From Aralia elata (lineage: Eukaryota; Streptophyta; Magnoliopsida; Apiales; Araliaceae): a stretch of DNA of 64,000 nucleotides. Both the position numbers and the translations under genes were made by a program. Positions 34,658 to 46,779 of the stretch are shown one piece after another. Where the stretch lies: contig CM068384.1 in NCBI GenBank assembly GCA_034770075.1, forward strand, positions 91,414,720 to 91,478,719. Direction: 5' to 3'. Each line of letters opens with the position of its first letter. Positions within the stretch are counted from its first letter, which is position 1. Below the pieces are notes generated by a model. It had not been told where the DNA came from and did no database searches. It saw nothing but the letters and a program-made list of their open reading frames with translations.

Positions 34658-35888
34658 TGTGGGCCTACTTTAGCTTCTATATTCAACAATTCAATTACAC
34701 GGATTCTATAACATATTCAGTAATGCTGCTTATATATCATGCGTGCCATATATCATGGCAATCACACATATTACATGGATTCCTATTACACAGATTACTA
34801 GTAATTCCTAGATCACTAACTGATACAATCCTGACTAGGCTCGCATCAAGCAACAACGACTCAACTCAAGTCCAAGGAGTTCAACAATTGATTAAAAGTA
34901 ATAGGGCTAAAATCTATTCAAGGATATTTAAAATGGAGCTCAAATCAAGCGGACCATGAGGAGAGGATCAATCATTTGATTTGGGATTGCTAGATACAAT
35001 TTATGTTGTAAGACCAAATCAACGCAAGGTGAATCATCAAGGCCGTGTTCATTTGTGTCGTCTAATCTGTGATAAAATTATGTTTCGATTCATGGAAAGA
35101 TTAGAGTTCACACGACATTGTGGAAGTTCAAGCATGACGAGGAGATTTCAAATGATCACGCGACAACACAAGGATGCATTGCGTGGAACAAAGACAAAAA
35201 AACGATCAGAAATTTCAGACCAGTGCCGGGGCACTGGATTTGGCCTTTGTTGCAGCGGCGGGACGCTGGGATCCAGGGAAGTTCCTGTATTGCAGCGCCG
35301 GGGCGCTGGTTCCAGTACAATTTGGAGCATTGGGGCGTTGGGACGCGATACGGATTTCGAAGACGCATTTTATCAGATTTAATGCAATCTTTTGGGGATT
35401 TTTTCCTATTTTATTGTAACTAGGATGTTTATTAGATAAGATTTGATTTCCATATTGTTTTCTAGCTAAGATTTCTTTTCTAATTCAAATTCTTTATTCC
35501 TTATCGGATTAGGGTTTTATTCTATTAGTATAAATAGGATACATGGATGATGTAATTGAATAATCAACATTTTTAATTTGAGTTTATCAATATTCTTGAG
35601 AGGTTTTTGTCATCTTTTAGTTCTTTGAGAATTTCTAAGTTAATTTTCTTAGTTTTTCTTTGAGATTCATTGTGGACTTATCATACAACAATTCATAGTT
35701 GTGTGTGGCGTCTTCTACCGCATCAATCGTCAATTATGCCAAGACTACCGCTTCAATATAAGCGAAGGGTTAAGGTGTCGTTGATGTCCATTCAACGCAG
35801 ATTTCCGAACGCGAGAAATTGTACCAAGATTACCGTCTACATATAGACGAGGGGTTAAGGTGTTGCGAGCAATTCACTAATCAACTTT
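32362..35888. mobile_element. Composite copia/gypsy module, copy R2
   Basis: Second copy of 1-3516. Relative to R1 it lacks fourteen single bases before its LTR and has a longer TA microsatellite (about 34602-34655). Because both copies hold the same copia/gypsy junction and the same internal strand flip, they came from one rearranged ancestor by duplication. Confidence 0.9.
33238..33654 (+). pseudogene. Gypsy reverse transcriptase remnant (R2)
   Basis: The 138-codon frame equals that at 885-1301 with one residue changed (R46 to M). As there, YHQIRV and FGLANA are recognisable but the catalytic aspartates are gone. The frame stays open in both copies because the copies are young, not because it is under selection, as far as can be judged from two copies. 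Confidence 0.65.
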
Positions 35889-35944
35889 GCTAGAAACGAT
35901 ACGGGCGACGACCACCTCACGCAAGCGTGCCGTGGAGTCTTTCA
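34219..35944 (+). repeat. Gypsy LTR 5, complete
   Basis: 1726 bp from TGATGCG (after the AAGAGGAGGGGA tract) to TTTCA, containing the CAAGCGTGCCGTGGAGTC terminal block. The best full-length copy of this LTR here. Inverted GC-rich repeats at about 35221-35308. Confidence 0.8.
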
Positions 35945-36645
35945 CTAATATATCACGTGGGCCACGGAATACGTTGATTTCCTAATTGCTTTCGGATTCA
36001 GCAAGTTCCATGCAAATTCCTTAGTCATGCGATAATTGAACATCTCTGAACGCGGCAAGGAAATCAATTACGCAAAAATTGTGGATTCAATTTCAATTTT
36101 AAATTAGATTTTTAAATTTTTAAAAATTAATTTTAATACTAATATAATTAGGATTTTATTTAGTTAGGATTTGAATTCCAATTTTAAGTTTAACTGTTAT
36201 GTAATTTGTTTATTTTGTTTTTAGGATTAGGATTACTTTGAGTAGAAAAAATAGGGGACAAAGCTGATGTAATTGGATGCACTTCATTCAATTAATCAAA
36301 TTTCTTTGAGATTATTTTCTTTTTTGGTTCTTTGAGAACTCCCGAACTGTTCATAGTTTTTCTGTGAGGTTCAAACCCGACTTATCATACAACAATACAT
36401 AGTTGTGTGTGACGTTTTCTACCACATCAATCATCGATTGTACCAAGATTCTTACTTACATATAAACATTAGGTCAAGGTATCGTTGGTGTTCTATTCAA
36501 CGCAAATTCCTTACACTATCGATTGTACCAAGGTTCTTGTCTCCATATAGACGAAGGGTTGAGATGTCGTGCGTGTTCCACCTTACAACTTTGCTAGAAA
36601 CGATCTGGGCGACGATCACCTCACGCAAGCGTGCCGTGGAGTCTA
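35945..36645 (+). repeat. Gypsy LTR 6, 5'-truncated
   Basis: It directly abuts LTR 5 and aligns to the second half of the family LTR (GAACGCGGCAAGGA, the TATAAATAG-like region altered to AGAAAAAATAG, and CACGCAAGCGTGCCGTGGAGTC near the end). It is a separate, more diverged copy. 36646-36772 has no assigned identity. Confidence 0.65.
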
Positions 36646-36772
36646 TAAGACAACAACGATCCGGGAGACAAGTGCTGCAGGTTGTTTATTTGCTGAAAAA
36701 TTAGAAGGTTATAGAGAGTAGAGTCCTCTTTCACTTGGCCCGGACAACAACGTTCTCTTCGTCTTGCGATCT

Positions 36773-38100
36773 TTAACAAAAAAAAGTAGGGTGAAACTCA
36801 AACAATACATAATTATCATTTGTAATTTTATTAACGGAAAGCAACGAATTTATGAGATGAAGAACATGTAAAATGTCACGCAAGGCAAATGAACTATTCT
36901 CAAACTGTAAATTAGAGGAACCCATATTAGCTATATGAAGCCCTTTACCATTACTCACGCGGAGAGTGTCAGATCTATTGTATACAACTGAGTGATCTAA
37001 TTGTTGAAGATCAGGAATGGAATGGTGAGTAGCCCCTGTGTCTGGGAACCATGCATCAGTGTAGTTGTCATGGTAGAAACAAATCGTGTTGGTACTCGGC
37101 TGATGTGCATGGTTATAGCGCTGGCGGCAAGTTGCTGCAGTGTGATTGTACCAATGACAAATTTGACATTAAGGAGCATGATTAGGCTGTCCAGAAGTTG
37201 GGCAACCATTGCTATGACGCTTATCATCCTGATAATTACGTGATCGATTATTAGAGTTCCGGTTGTTCTCATTCTGATGATTACGATTAGAATAGCCATT
37301 ACCATTCCTTGGATTTGATGTTCGTTGAACAAAATTAATAGATGGTGGGACGAAAGTGACCGTGGTAGGAATGTCTAAGGGACGGGCCTGACTTGGAAGG
37401 GATATAAGAGCACCAAAAAAATATTGGGTGATCAACTCTTGATTCATTAGAGTGTTGTGAAGATCAGTGAAAGAAATAGGTTCCGGCCGATTTGTGATAG
37501 AAGGAATTACGCTATGAAATTCCTGGCATAATCCTTTGAGAATTATGCAAGTAAACTCTGACATACGCATGGGTCGTCCGACAGCTGCGAGTTGGTCGTT
37601 GATTACTTTTGCCCGATAAAGATAGTTAGAGATGGAATCATCATTTTGCTTGATTTCCTGAAGGCTAAAATGGAGATTCATAATTCTTGTTGTAGAAGGT
37701 GATGCATATGTAGACTCAAGCATTGTCCATAACTGACGGGATGACTGTGCATCGAGAATTAACGGAACGATGTCCTCACGAAGAGATGAGATTAATAAAC
37801 TAAGCAGGTTTTGGTCCTACTGATACCAGATCAAGTAATATGGGTTATCAATGGGTGCCACACCCGTGACAGTGGCATGGATTTTTTCTGGCGGCGGTAC
37901 AGTTGTTCCATCAATGAATTGCTTCAAGTTGTTTTCTCGTAGAAGAGGCAAGAGTTGAGCCTTCCATGAAAGGTAGTTACCTAGGTGAAGTTTCATCACC
38001 AGTGTTTGAGTTGGATTTGTTAAATTGAGTGGTGACGTAAGAGTGTTCACCGTGAGCTGTTGTTGGGAACCAAGTGAGGAGGATTCGGGTGTTGACATGA
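36773..38100 (-). pseudogene. Copia 3 gag and protease/pre-integrase start
   Basis: Downstream of the primer site the frame opens MSTPESSSLGSQQQL near 38100, with LHLGNYLSWKAQLLPLLRENNL (Retrotran gag N-terminus), LIWYQ, then after a stop MLESTYASPSTTRIMNLHFSLQEIKQNDDSISNYLYR (gag core), an Asn/Arg-rich linker, a CxxC...H zinc-knuckle remnant in a shifted frame, the protease area, and GKGLHIANMGSSNL with LHVLHLINSLLSVNKI. Frameshifts near 37200 and 36990. Same lineage as copia 2, whose gag reads almost identically in these motifs. Confidence 0.8.
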
Positions 38101-38865
38101 TGTCGGTTTTGCAGCTCTGATACCAAGTTAAAATGAGAGAATGACAAGAACTAAAGTGAATGTAAAATGTTTTCACTATTTAATTTAACAACTGGATGCA
38201 CCCCTGCTATATACATGTGTTTGTTATACAAGATAAGAAGATAAATAAAAGATCATAAGTGTAAATATTATCACAACTACTATAGCTATCTAATCTATAT
38301 ATTCGAAATCCATTTGAGCGGATAACATCGGATAACATTTGCTTCCGAAAATATCGGATGGTCCAATAATAATATTGCATACGACATAGCATACATTGTT
38401 CTCTTGTCTTCCTACTTAGCTTTGGCTAATCATATTATTTGTCATGCATTATGTAGGTTGAAGAGAGTTGGATGTGAAAATGGTCCAAGTTGGTTCGAGA
38501 TTTCAAGTTTGAATTTGGGTTAGTGGAGTAACAAGCTAGTGTATGTAAGCAATGTATATTTGTAAAGAGTGTGAGAACCTTGTGTTAGTAGACTTTTAAT
38601 TCAATATCAAGTATGATGAAATTTTGTAACCGTTTGGTAAGTAACGGTTTGTATAATGATATTCACCTTTTGTATAAAAGCAAGTTTCATATAATATATG
38701 AAATGTCCTTTAAGTCTTCCGCATTAAAAAAAATAAATAATAATAAATAAGAAAAGAAGAAGATGTTTGTTGTTATGTCTCGCCCAGACTTAGGGCTTCC
38801 ACATAGGAAGTGTCGGGTCGGAGTGTGACAAAGATAGCAATGTCTATCCGGCCTAAAAAAATTAA

Positions 38866-38931
38866 GTTGATGAACTCTATGAAGCATGAATAAAACTATA
38901 AAAGGGTGTACTTTATCCTTAAGATAGGTTG
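38866..38931 (+). pseudogene. Ankyrin (ACD6-like) gene relic, left part
   Basis: GATGAACTCTATGAAGCA, AAAAGGGTGTAC and AAGATAGGTTG match the first 120 bp of the intact ankyrin gene (codons for DELYEAS, KGCTL, DRL). The copia at 38932-48683 splits it, and the right part continues at 48684. Small insertions break the frame. 38372-38865 otherwise has nothing recognised. Confidence 0.8.
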
Positions 38932-39606
38932 TGTAAGTATGCAAAATCACAATCTAATTGTAATACGCAACGAAAAAATGGAAATTAAAATTTTTGCAAC
39001 TTATCCATGAATCACCTTATGCATAACTATTAATTGATGAAGATTAACAAGAGATAATACCTTAATAGATCCAACCTTTGAACCGCTACAAGATCTACTC
39101 CTTGTTGATTTCTTCAAGTTCCTCCTTTCTTTGCTCCTTGGATTAAACACTAGCTTCAAAGTGTATGAAGCACTCTAAAGGTGATCCACCAAGAAATGAT
39201 TAATGAAGAAACAAATTATGATTTCCTAGAAATCAAGGATGGCTAATCCAAATAGTTCTTTCTTTCCTAACTCTTAAGAAATTCAAGAATAATTATTGAT
39301 TTTTCCTAATCTCTATTAGGGTTCATCTTATGATCTCTTGCAAAAAAAATGCAAGTATTATTCTTATCATTCTAGTTGTATACTTACATGTATACATATT
39401 CTCCTAACCCACATGTAGGCTTCATTTCACACATAACATATGTTACTTGTTTAATCAACATTAAGCAAGTAACACATATTAATCTAGAAATTGAATTTCA
39501 TTTGCATTTGCATTTCATTTGCATTTGCATTTGTAGGAGCATTTATTACAACTAAACTCTTTAGGAATAAATGTATTAATTCAATTCCCAATCTAATTAG
39601 GAATTA

Positions 39607-39638
<32 letters not shown>

Positions 39639-40841
39639 GATTTCTCTTATTAATTTATAATTCAATATTTCTCCAAATATATCATTATAAAATATTAAGC
39701 TATTCAATTTATTCTACTAATAAATTAAATACTTAATTTATTATCATTAAGCCAATTGTTTTCTAAATAATATATTTCTTTTGCGGTGTGACCCTTTAGG
39801 TTCAATATTATGCCGTTAGTAGAATAAATAAATTAGAACAATTCTAATATTATTTATAATGAATTAAACTCCTTTAATTCATATATAAATAAATAATATT
39901 TATTCTACATCATGAGTGACACCTTACGATATTGTATCATGACTATTCCGTATAATATGAAATCAACGTTTAATCACATAGAACCTATTCAGTAATAGTT
40001 AACCGTACAATTCAATCCTTCTACCATACAATGTCCCGATTAAATATAAGACATGGAATTACTGACAAGTCTTATTTTATTTAATCATATGCATTTCGAT
40101 TTAAGAATGCACAACTCCGATTAATGTAAATTAGAAACTCCTTTTCTAATTTCATTCAACCCTGGCCAGGGATTTTTGAGCTGTCATTTATCAAATCGCA
40201 TAGGACATTCTCTCCCTTTATCAGAAGTGGTAGATCCTTTGTCGATCATTCACCTACCTCCGTGTATACTTTATTATACCCGTACATACCCTATGACATA
40301 TCCTAAGGTATTAAGGAATATGACAAAGTATAACTTAACATACACAAGGTACTATGATGATCTCAAGTCCAAGGATCACTTGTACAACTATCACTTAAGA
40401 ACTTCCCTATTGACAGGTGAATAAAACTCCATTAGGGTTCTTTAAAGCGAGTCACGTTCAGTGAACTTATTCTCTAATAAGCACCTACATACTTGCTTTA
40501 GTGTCTTCACACAAAATGATTATGAGATCAATCATTATCTTCTAAAGATCAAGCATAGTATGTACTAATCTATCCGGATCAGTAATCCCAATATTAGTGA
40601 TCCATCGATTAGGAACATTTTTAGTTTTGAGCTTTCTTGAATTTAGATCTCACTAGCATGATCTCATCATGATTCTAAAAGCATTGCTCGAAAACTATGG
40701 GTTCATCACATTTATTAATTCAACCAATTAACATGGATAAAATATGCCTTTTTATTCTATTATTAATATTTGAATAAGATTACAAAGTAAAATGCTTATT
40801 ACAATCAAATATATAATTGGCTTGAGGGCATATTACTTTCA
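38932..40841 (-). repeat. Copia 1 3' LTR
   Basis: 1910 bp, plus-strand TGTAAGTATGC ... ATTACTTTCA. Nearly identical to the other LTR over its whole length, with most differences being single-base gains or losses. It contains the direct repeat CATTTGCATTTGCATTT (about 39500-39533) and an AAT microsatellite (about 39607-39640). Confidence 0.92.
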
Positions 40842-40855
40842 ATCTCCCACTTGCA

Positions 40856-42833
40856 CTAAAGCCAATCACCTAGGTATCTAATACCCATTTTATCGAAATG
40901 GCGATTGAATTGATATTGCGATAATGCTTTAGTAAATGGATCTGCAATGTTGTTCTGGGAGTCCACTCTTTCTAAGGTGACATCTCCTCTTTCAATTATT
41001 TCTCTAATTAAATGAAATCGCCGCAACACGTGTTTGGATCTTTGATGAGACCTGGGTTCCTTAGCCTGTGCAACAGCTCCAGTGTTGTCATAATGAACCG
41101 GAACGGGTCCGGTAATGCTAGGAACTACCCCGAGTTCAGAAATGAACTTCTTCATCCAAACAGCTTCCTTTGCAGCTTCACTTGCAGCTATATACTCTGC
41201 CTCTGTCACCGAGTCAGCAACTGTTTGCTGTTTGGAACTCTTCCAACTCACTGCTCCACCGTTCAAGGTAAATACATACCCTGACATGGATTTACTGTCA
41301 TCTTGGTCAGTTTGAAAACTTGAGTCTGTAAAGCCCTCTAGTTTTCAAATCAGACCCACCATATACTAGAAACCACATCTTTAGTTTCTTCTCAAAGTAC
41401 TTCAAGATGTTTTTCACAGCTTTCCAGTGTTCTTCTCCAGGATTAGACTGATATCTACTTGTTACACTAAGTGCATAAGCAACATCTGGTCTGGTACATA
41501 TCATTCCATACATTATGGATCCTATTGCCGAAGCATAAGGTATTTGATTCATGTGTTCTCTCTCTTCAGGTGTCTTTGGGGACAATTTCTTAGAGAGATT
41601 TACTCCATGACTCATCGGTATGAGTCCTCTCTTGGAGTCTTGCATGCTAAACCTCTTTAGCATCGAATCAATGTATGCACCTTGGGTCAAGCCGAGCATC
41701 CTCTTTGATCTATCTCTATAGATCTTTATCCCCAATATGTAGGATGCTTCTCCCAAGTCCTTCATGGAGAAGTGTTTAGATAACCAAATTTTAACTGATT
41801 GTAGCATCGATATGTCATTCCCTATAAGTAATATATCATCAACATATAATACCAGGAATGTCACAGCACTCCCACTAACTTTCTTGTACACACATGGTTC
41901 ATCCTCATTTTTGATAAAATCAAACTCTTTGATTGTCTTCATCAAAACGGATGTTCCAACTTCGAGAAGCTTGCTTCAATCCATAAAATGGATCTTTGTA
42001 ACTTACACACTTGATTTGTTCCAACCTTTGAAACAAAACCCTCTGGCTGTATCATATATACATCCTCATCTAGTTTCCCATTGAGGAAGGCCGTTTTCAC
42101 GTCCATTTTGCCAGATTTCGTAGTCATAGTAAGCTGCAATCGCAAGTAAAATCGGATGGACTTGAGCATGACTACTGGTGAGAAGGCTTCATCATAGTCA
42201 AACTCCCTTGTCTTTGTTTGAAACCTTTTGCAACCAGTCTGGCCTTATAGGTCTCCACCTTGCCATCTGCTCCAGTCTTTTTCTTAAAGACCCATTTACA
42301 CCCTATAGGCACAATGCCTTCAGGTGGAGTAACCAAAGTCCATACTTGGTTTTTCATACATGGAGTCCATTTCGGATTTCATGGCTATTTGCCATTTCTC
42401 AGGAGTGTTTACTACTCATAGCCTCATCGTATGTTACTGGATCATCATCAGTTATGATGCGTACCTCATCATCATCTTCTATGATAAGTGTATACCTTTT
42501 AGGTATTTTTGGCACTCTTCCAGATTTACGACTCGGTTGTGGTACAGAAGTTATATCTACTTGAACATGTTCATCCACTTGATCTGTAGTAATTTGTGGT
42601 TCTTGAATTTCTTCAAGATCTATTTTCCTCCCACTAGCCCCTTCAAGGATAAACTCTTTTTCCAAGAAGGTAGCGTGTTTGGCAACAAACACCTTTTGCT
42701 CGGTAGGATTATAGAAATAATATCCTAAACTTTCTTTAGGATACCCCACAAATTTGCACTTGTCAGATCTAGCCTCAAGTTTGTCGCTTTGTAACTTCTT
42801 TACATAAGCGTTACAACCCCAAATCTTAACATG
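40856..42833 (-). pseudogene. Copia 1 RT and RNase H
   Basis: Read leftwards: VRIWGCNAYVKK-type start (as KIWGCN) near 42830, FVGYPKESLGYYFY, VWTLVTPPEG..CKWVFKKK, YKARLVAKGFKQR, MDVKTAFLNGKLDEDVYMIQPEGF, LYVDDILLIGND (catalytic YVDD), SKHFSMKDLGEASYILGI, then RNase H with SKQQTVADSVTEAEYIAASEA, HYDNTGA and DPFTKAL. Frames change near 42360, 42170, 41945 and 41300, so no complete protein can be made. Motifs themselves are well kept, which points to a recent death or to sequence errors. Confidence 0.88.
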
Positions 42834-43016
42834 TGTCGACGCCGGGTTTTTTGTCTCTCTTAATCTTTTCCAATTTTAGCCTTTTGGTTTAGATGATTTT
42901 TTTTTGGAAAAGGTCGGCATTGAGGTCGACGGGGTTTTGAAAGATCGTTTTTTATTTGACGATTTCGCCCTCCTGTCATGGTTAGTAGAAGGAAACGCAA
43001 AAATTGGGTGTCTACA
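42834..43016. mobile_element. 183-bp TRIM-like solo LTR in copia 1
   Basis: It starts TGTCGACGCC and ends GGTGTCTACA, so it has TG...CA ends that are also imperfect inverted repeats. It is flanked by ACATG at 42829-42833 and ACATG at 43017-43021, a perfect 5-bp target duplication. Removing it rejoins the copia frame between PSLKH and the IWGCN motif. No coding capacity; size and ends fit a solo LTR of a small (TRIM-type) retrotransposon. Confidence 0.88.
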
Positions 43017-44130
43017 ACATGCTTAAGACTGGGTTTCCTCCCTGTCCACATCTCATATGGAGTCTTAGGGACGGATTTTGAGGGAATCTTGTTAAGTAGA
43101 TATGCAGCCGTTTCTAGGGCATGACCCCAGAATGATATTGGAAGGTCGGTGAAACTCATCATGGACCGCACCATGTCTAACAAGGTACGATTCCTTCTTT
43201 CAGATACACCATTTAATTGTGGCGTACCAGGAGGCGTCCATTGAGAGAGAATACCATTTTCTTTGAGATGATTAAGAAACTCATTGCTCAAGTATTCTCC
43301 TCCTCGATCTGATCGAAGAATCTTAACACTTTTGCCAGTTTGTTTCTCTACTTCACTTCTGAATTCTTTGAACTTTTCAAATGATTCGGATTTATATTTC
43401 ATTAAATACACATATCCAAATCTTGAATGATCATCAGTGAATGTAATGAAATACGAATACCCTCCTCTAGCATCTGTTGTCATAGGTCCACATACATCTG
43501 TGTGTACCAACTCTAACAATCCTGTAACCCTCTCTCCATGTCCACTAAATGGAGATTTAGTCATTTTACCCATGAGACATGATTCACAAGTTGGATATGA
43601 TTCAAAATCAAATGGTTCTAAAAGACCATCAATATGCAACTTGTTTAATCTTGTTTCATTGATGTGACCGAGTCTACAGTGCCAAATGAAAGTATGATTT
43701 ACTTCATCTCTTTTTCTTTTACAAGTTTGTTCAATTTGAAAAATATTTTCATGTAAGTCAAGTAAGTAAAAGTCCATCAATTAAGCTACCAGTTCCAAAC
43801 AAAACATTATTTATTATAAATAGAACAACCATTGTTCTTAAATATAACAGCGAATCCTTCTTTGTCCCAACATAGAAATAGATATAATGTTTCTGATGAG
43901 AACAGGTACATAATAACAATTTATTAAATTGATAGATTTTTCCCGTAGGCAGTGCTAAACAATAAGTCCCCACAGCTAATGCAACAACTTTTGCTCCATT
44001 TCCCACTCGTAGAGTTACTTCTCCTTTGTTTAGCCTTCTACTTCTGCTTATTCCCTGCAATGAATTGCATATGTGAGAACCACAAACCGGTATCTAATAA
44101 CCCAAGTAGAATTTTGACTTACAGAAAGAT
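42834..44130 (-). pseudogene. Copia 1 protease and integrase
   Basis: From about 44130: a protease start (NSTWVI, followed by a frameshifted active-site region), a middle part, then the pre-integrase HCRLGHINETRLNKL...CESCLMGK (HHCC zinc site intact) and the integrase core ELVHTDVCGPM, ILRSDRGGEYLS, NGVSERRNRTL (the D, D, E catalytic set is present). The frame is open from 43780 until the TRIM-like insertion at 43016. It would catalyse insertion of element DNA if the upstream frames were intact, which they are not. Confidence 0.88.
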
Positions 44131-45000
44131 TTATTTCAATCATGAATAAACCTGTATCCGTAGCTGAAGCTTCAACAAGCTTTTTTCTGCTTTGCCTCTG
44201 CAAGGTAATCCTTGCAGTTTCTTCTTCCAATGTCCAAGCTTATTGCAGTGGAAGCAAACTCCTTTGCTATCCGCATTAGTTTTATTCTTATTACCTTTAT
44301 CAGTTACCTTTCCTTTTGCCTTCTTAGAATTTTTCTTCTTAGCAGAAGATCCTTTGGGCCACTTCCTTTTTCTTGGAAGCGTCACCTATCAGTAAGACTT
44401 GGTCTTTCTTGGATGGAAAGTGACTCTCTCTGCAGTTTTCAACATGTTAAGCAATTCAGGCAAGCTGACATCAAGCTTGTTCATGTGAAAATTCACAACA
44501 AATTGTGAGTAGGAGTCCGGGAGTGACTGCAAGATCAAATCTTGGCTCAACTCTCCATCCATTACAAAACCCAGTTGTCCCAAATTGTTCAATCAAATTG
44601 ATCATTTTGAGGGACATGTGCCTGTTACTGTAGGGCCATCGGTCATTCTAGATCGGAAGAGCTCCTTAGATATCTCATATCTTGCAGACCTAACTTTGTT
44701 CACCAGACAAACTCTTGCAGGTGAAGCAATATAGCAGGTGCATCCATTTTCTCATGTTGACGTTGTAACTCGTTACTCATGGATGCGAGCATGATGCATT
44801 GAGCTACCATAGCATCATCTTGCCACTTTTTAAAAGTAGCAATCTCTTCCTCAGAGGCAGTTTCTGCAACAGTTGCAGGAACAGGCGAATTAAGGACATA
44901 AGATAATTTTTTCAGCGGTGAGAACAATTCTCAAATTCCTTAACCAATCCGTGTAGTTTCGGTCCGGTTAGTTTTATTAGCATCCAATATGGCTCCGCAG
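44131..45000 (-). pseudogene. Copia 1 gag
   Basis: Pieces in three frames: YVLNSPVPATVAETASEEEIATFKKW (about 44890), LASMSNELQRQHEKMDA, then QLGFVMDGELSQDLILQSLPDSYSQFV (44580-44500), PELLNMLKTAE, a Lys-rich stretch and the zinc knuckle CFHCNKLGHWKK, where the last Cys is displaced by a frameshift. Typical copia gag order, broken at least three times. Confidence 0.82.
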
Positions 45001-46765
45001 TGATAGTGAATGGGCCATTTGTAAAAATCTGTAAATGAATTTTTATTTAAACAACATTAGCATATATTCATTTTATTAATCACCCAATTTAATATAGGAC
45101 TTTATTAAAAGGGTGTCTCCCACTATTTTATACAAAAACTATATGACCCTCCATATATAGTTCGACAAATTTTCAAAAATCTGTTTAGTGAGTAAGGATC
45201 CTATTGACATAAATTATGCAGCCTTGTGTGTGCACAACAAACCATATATTTATTCAAAGGGGTAGACAACTCTTGTCAATTACATCAACTATGTAACTCC
45301 TTGTATTTTTGCCTCTTAGATTATAATAGTCAAGTGTGTGCACATCCGAACTAAAATAATCCAAGTTAAGTTTCACCTAGCATTTCCATATAAGCGAATA
45401 GAAAAATATAGTCCTTGTGTGTGCACAACAAAACTAGTATTGTTCAATTCCTTATAAAACATTTTTAATGTAATAAAGCCAACATCTTAAAAATTTAATA
45501 AGAGTCTTGTGTGTGCACAACAAACTAATATTAAATAATTAATACTCTATTGCTTTATCATGCTAGAAGGCTACGTTTGATATTTTTGAAATACCTTTTA
45601 AACGTATTCAACTTAATATTTTGTAATGAGGGTTTTTGTTATTAATGGTCTCATCTTGTTTAGCGCGCATGCAAGTATATATATATAAATACGCGTCATA
45701 TTAAACATTCATCAACATGAATAATAATATATTTAATATATATATTATAAGCATGCATTCATAGAATACTATATTCTATATGGGATGATTATGGACTTAA
45801 TCTAATTTAATTCACTCGAGCCACCGAGTAAATCAATAGGTCAAACCTAGGGTGCAAGAATAAATTTGAATATAACTATTACATTCAACCCAGGCTTCAT
45901 TACAAATGGGTCTTCAATGCTCTTGCTCTTCGGTTCTAATTTCTCTAATAACTCTATTAAATCCTATTACATTCATTTTAACAAAATAGAAACCTTGATC
46001 AACAGTCAAGGGGAAGTACATAGGAGAGAGATAGAAATTACATTTAGAAATTTAGATAGGCGAGGTACGCAGACCCCATTATGAATAAAACCATTCATTC
46101 AAGCATCCATTCAAATTAAATTCAATCACATTGGTCAATAATACTTAATCATCCCCTATATATATATATTAACATATATAAATATCATTCATCTCATGAA
46201 TAATAAACTATTCAATATATATTGATATCATTTAATGGGCAATTGACTAGTAGAAATCTAAAATTCAATTAAAATAAACTCCTTTATTTTAATCCATTCC
46301 AAATTAATATAAACTCCTTTATAAAATTTAGAATCTTTGTTCAAAATTGAAATCCAATATTAATTAAAATAAACTCCTTTATTTTAAACCAATTTGAAGT
46401 CTAAAATAAACATCTTTATTTTTCAACATTGAAATTTTAAAATTGGAAAATCATTTTTTTTTGTGAACAGTGCCCGGGCTGCCCGGTGAACAGTTCCGCT
46501 GCCCGCTGCCCGGTGAACAGTTCCCGCTGCCCGGTGAACAGTACCAGTGAACAGTGTTGGTAAACAGTTCCGGCATGAACAGTGTCTGGCGTGAACAGTT
46601 CCGGCGGTGAACAGTTCCCAGCGATGAACAGTGTCCGTTTTTTTTTTTTGCTTTTGATGTTTTTCCAAAAAACATAATTTCATACTAACAATTATACCCA
46701 AAAAATTGTTCTAAACACATATCAACATATATATGATTGATACAATTAATAGTACGCATAAGGAT
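45001..46765 (-). other. Copia 1 untranslated leader with two repeat sets
   Basis: About 1.75 kb between the primer site and gag, with no frame. Two repeat sets stand out: four copies around TGTGTGCACA, three of them within CTTGTGTGTGCACAACAAA (45223-45241, 45331-45346 variant, 45413-45432, 45505-45525), and a GC-rich array with ten TGAACAGT/TAAACAGT units at 46463-46637. The rest is AT-rich with TA-rich blocks. Confidence 0.75.
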
Positions 46766-46778
46766 GGCTCTGATACCA
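46766..46778 (-). other. Primer binding site (iMet type), copia 1
   Basis: Minus strand TGGTATCAGAGCC, one base from the LTR end, complementary to the 3' end of initiator methionine tRNA as in most copia elements. Confidence 0.9.
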
Positions 46779-46779
46779 C

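Larger units (their letters stand above)
31797..38371 (-). mobile_element. Copia element 3 (RE1/Ale-like), interrupted
   Basis: A leftward copia with short LTRs: about 215 bp at 31797-32012 and about 240 bp at 38132-38371, sharing TGAGAGAATGACAA and the ATCACAACTACTATA and CATTTGAGCGGATAAC blocks. The primer site TTGGTATCAGAGC is at about 38112-38125 (minus), and a C-run at 32012-32020 (G-rich on the coding strand) is the polypurine tract. Gag and the start of the protease region are present at 36773-38100, RNase H at 32152-32432. Integrase and RT are missing, and in their place lies the composite gypsy module, so this is a replacement rather than a simple insertion. Outer LTR ends are approximate. 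Confidence 0.8.

Noticed and set aside
46423..46701. Minus-strand frames of 74-92 codons with repeated CSPG/TVH words
   Set aside because: They are translations of the TGAACAGT array in the copia leader, open in two frames at once because of the repeat composition.
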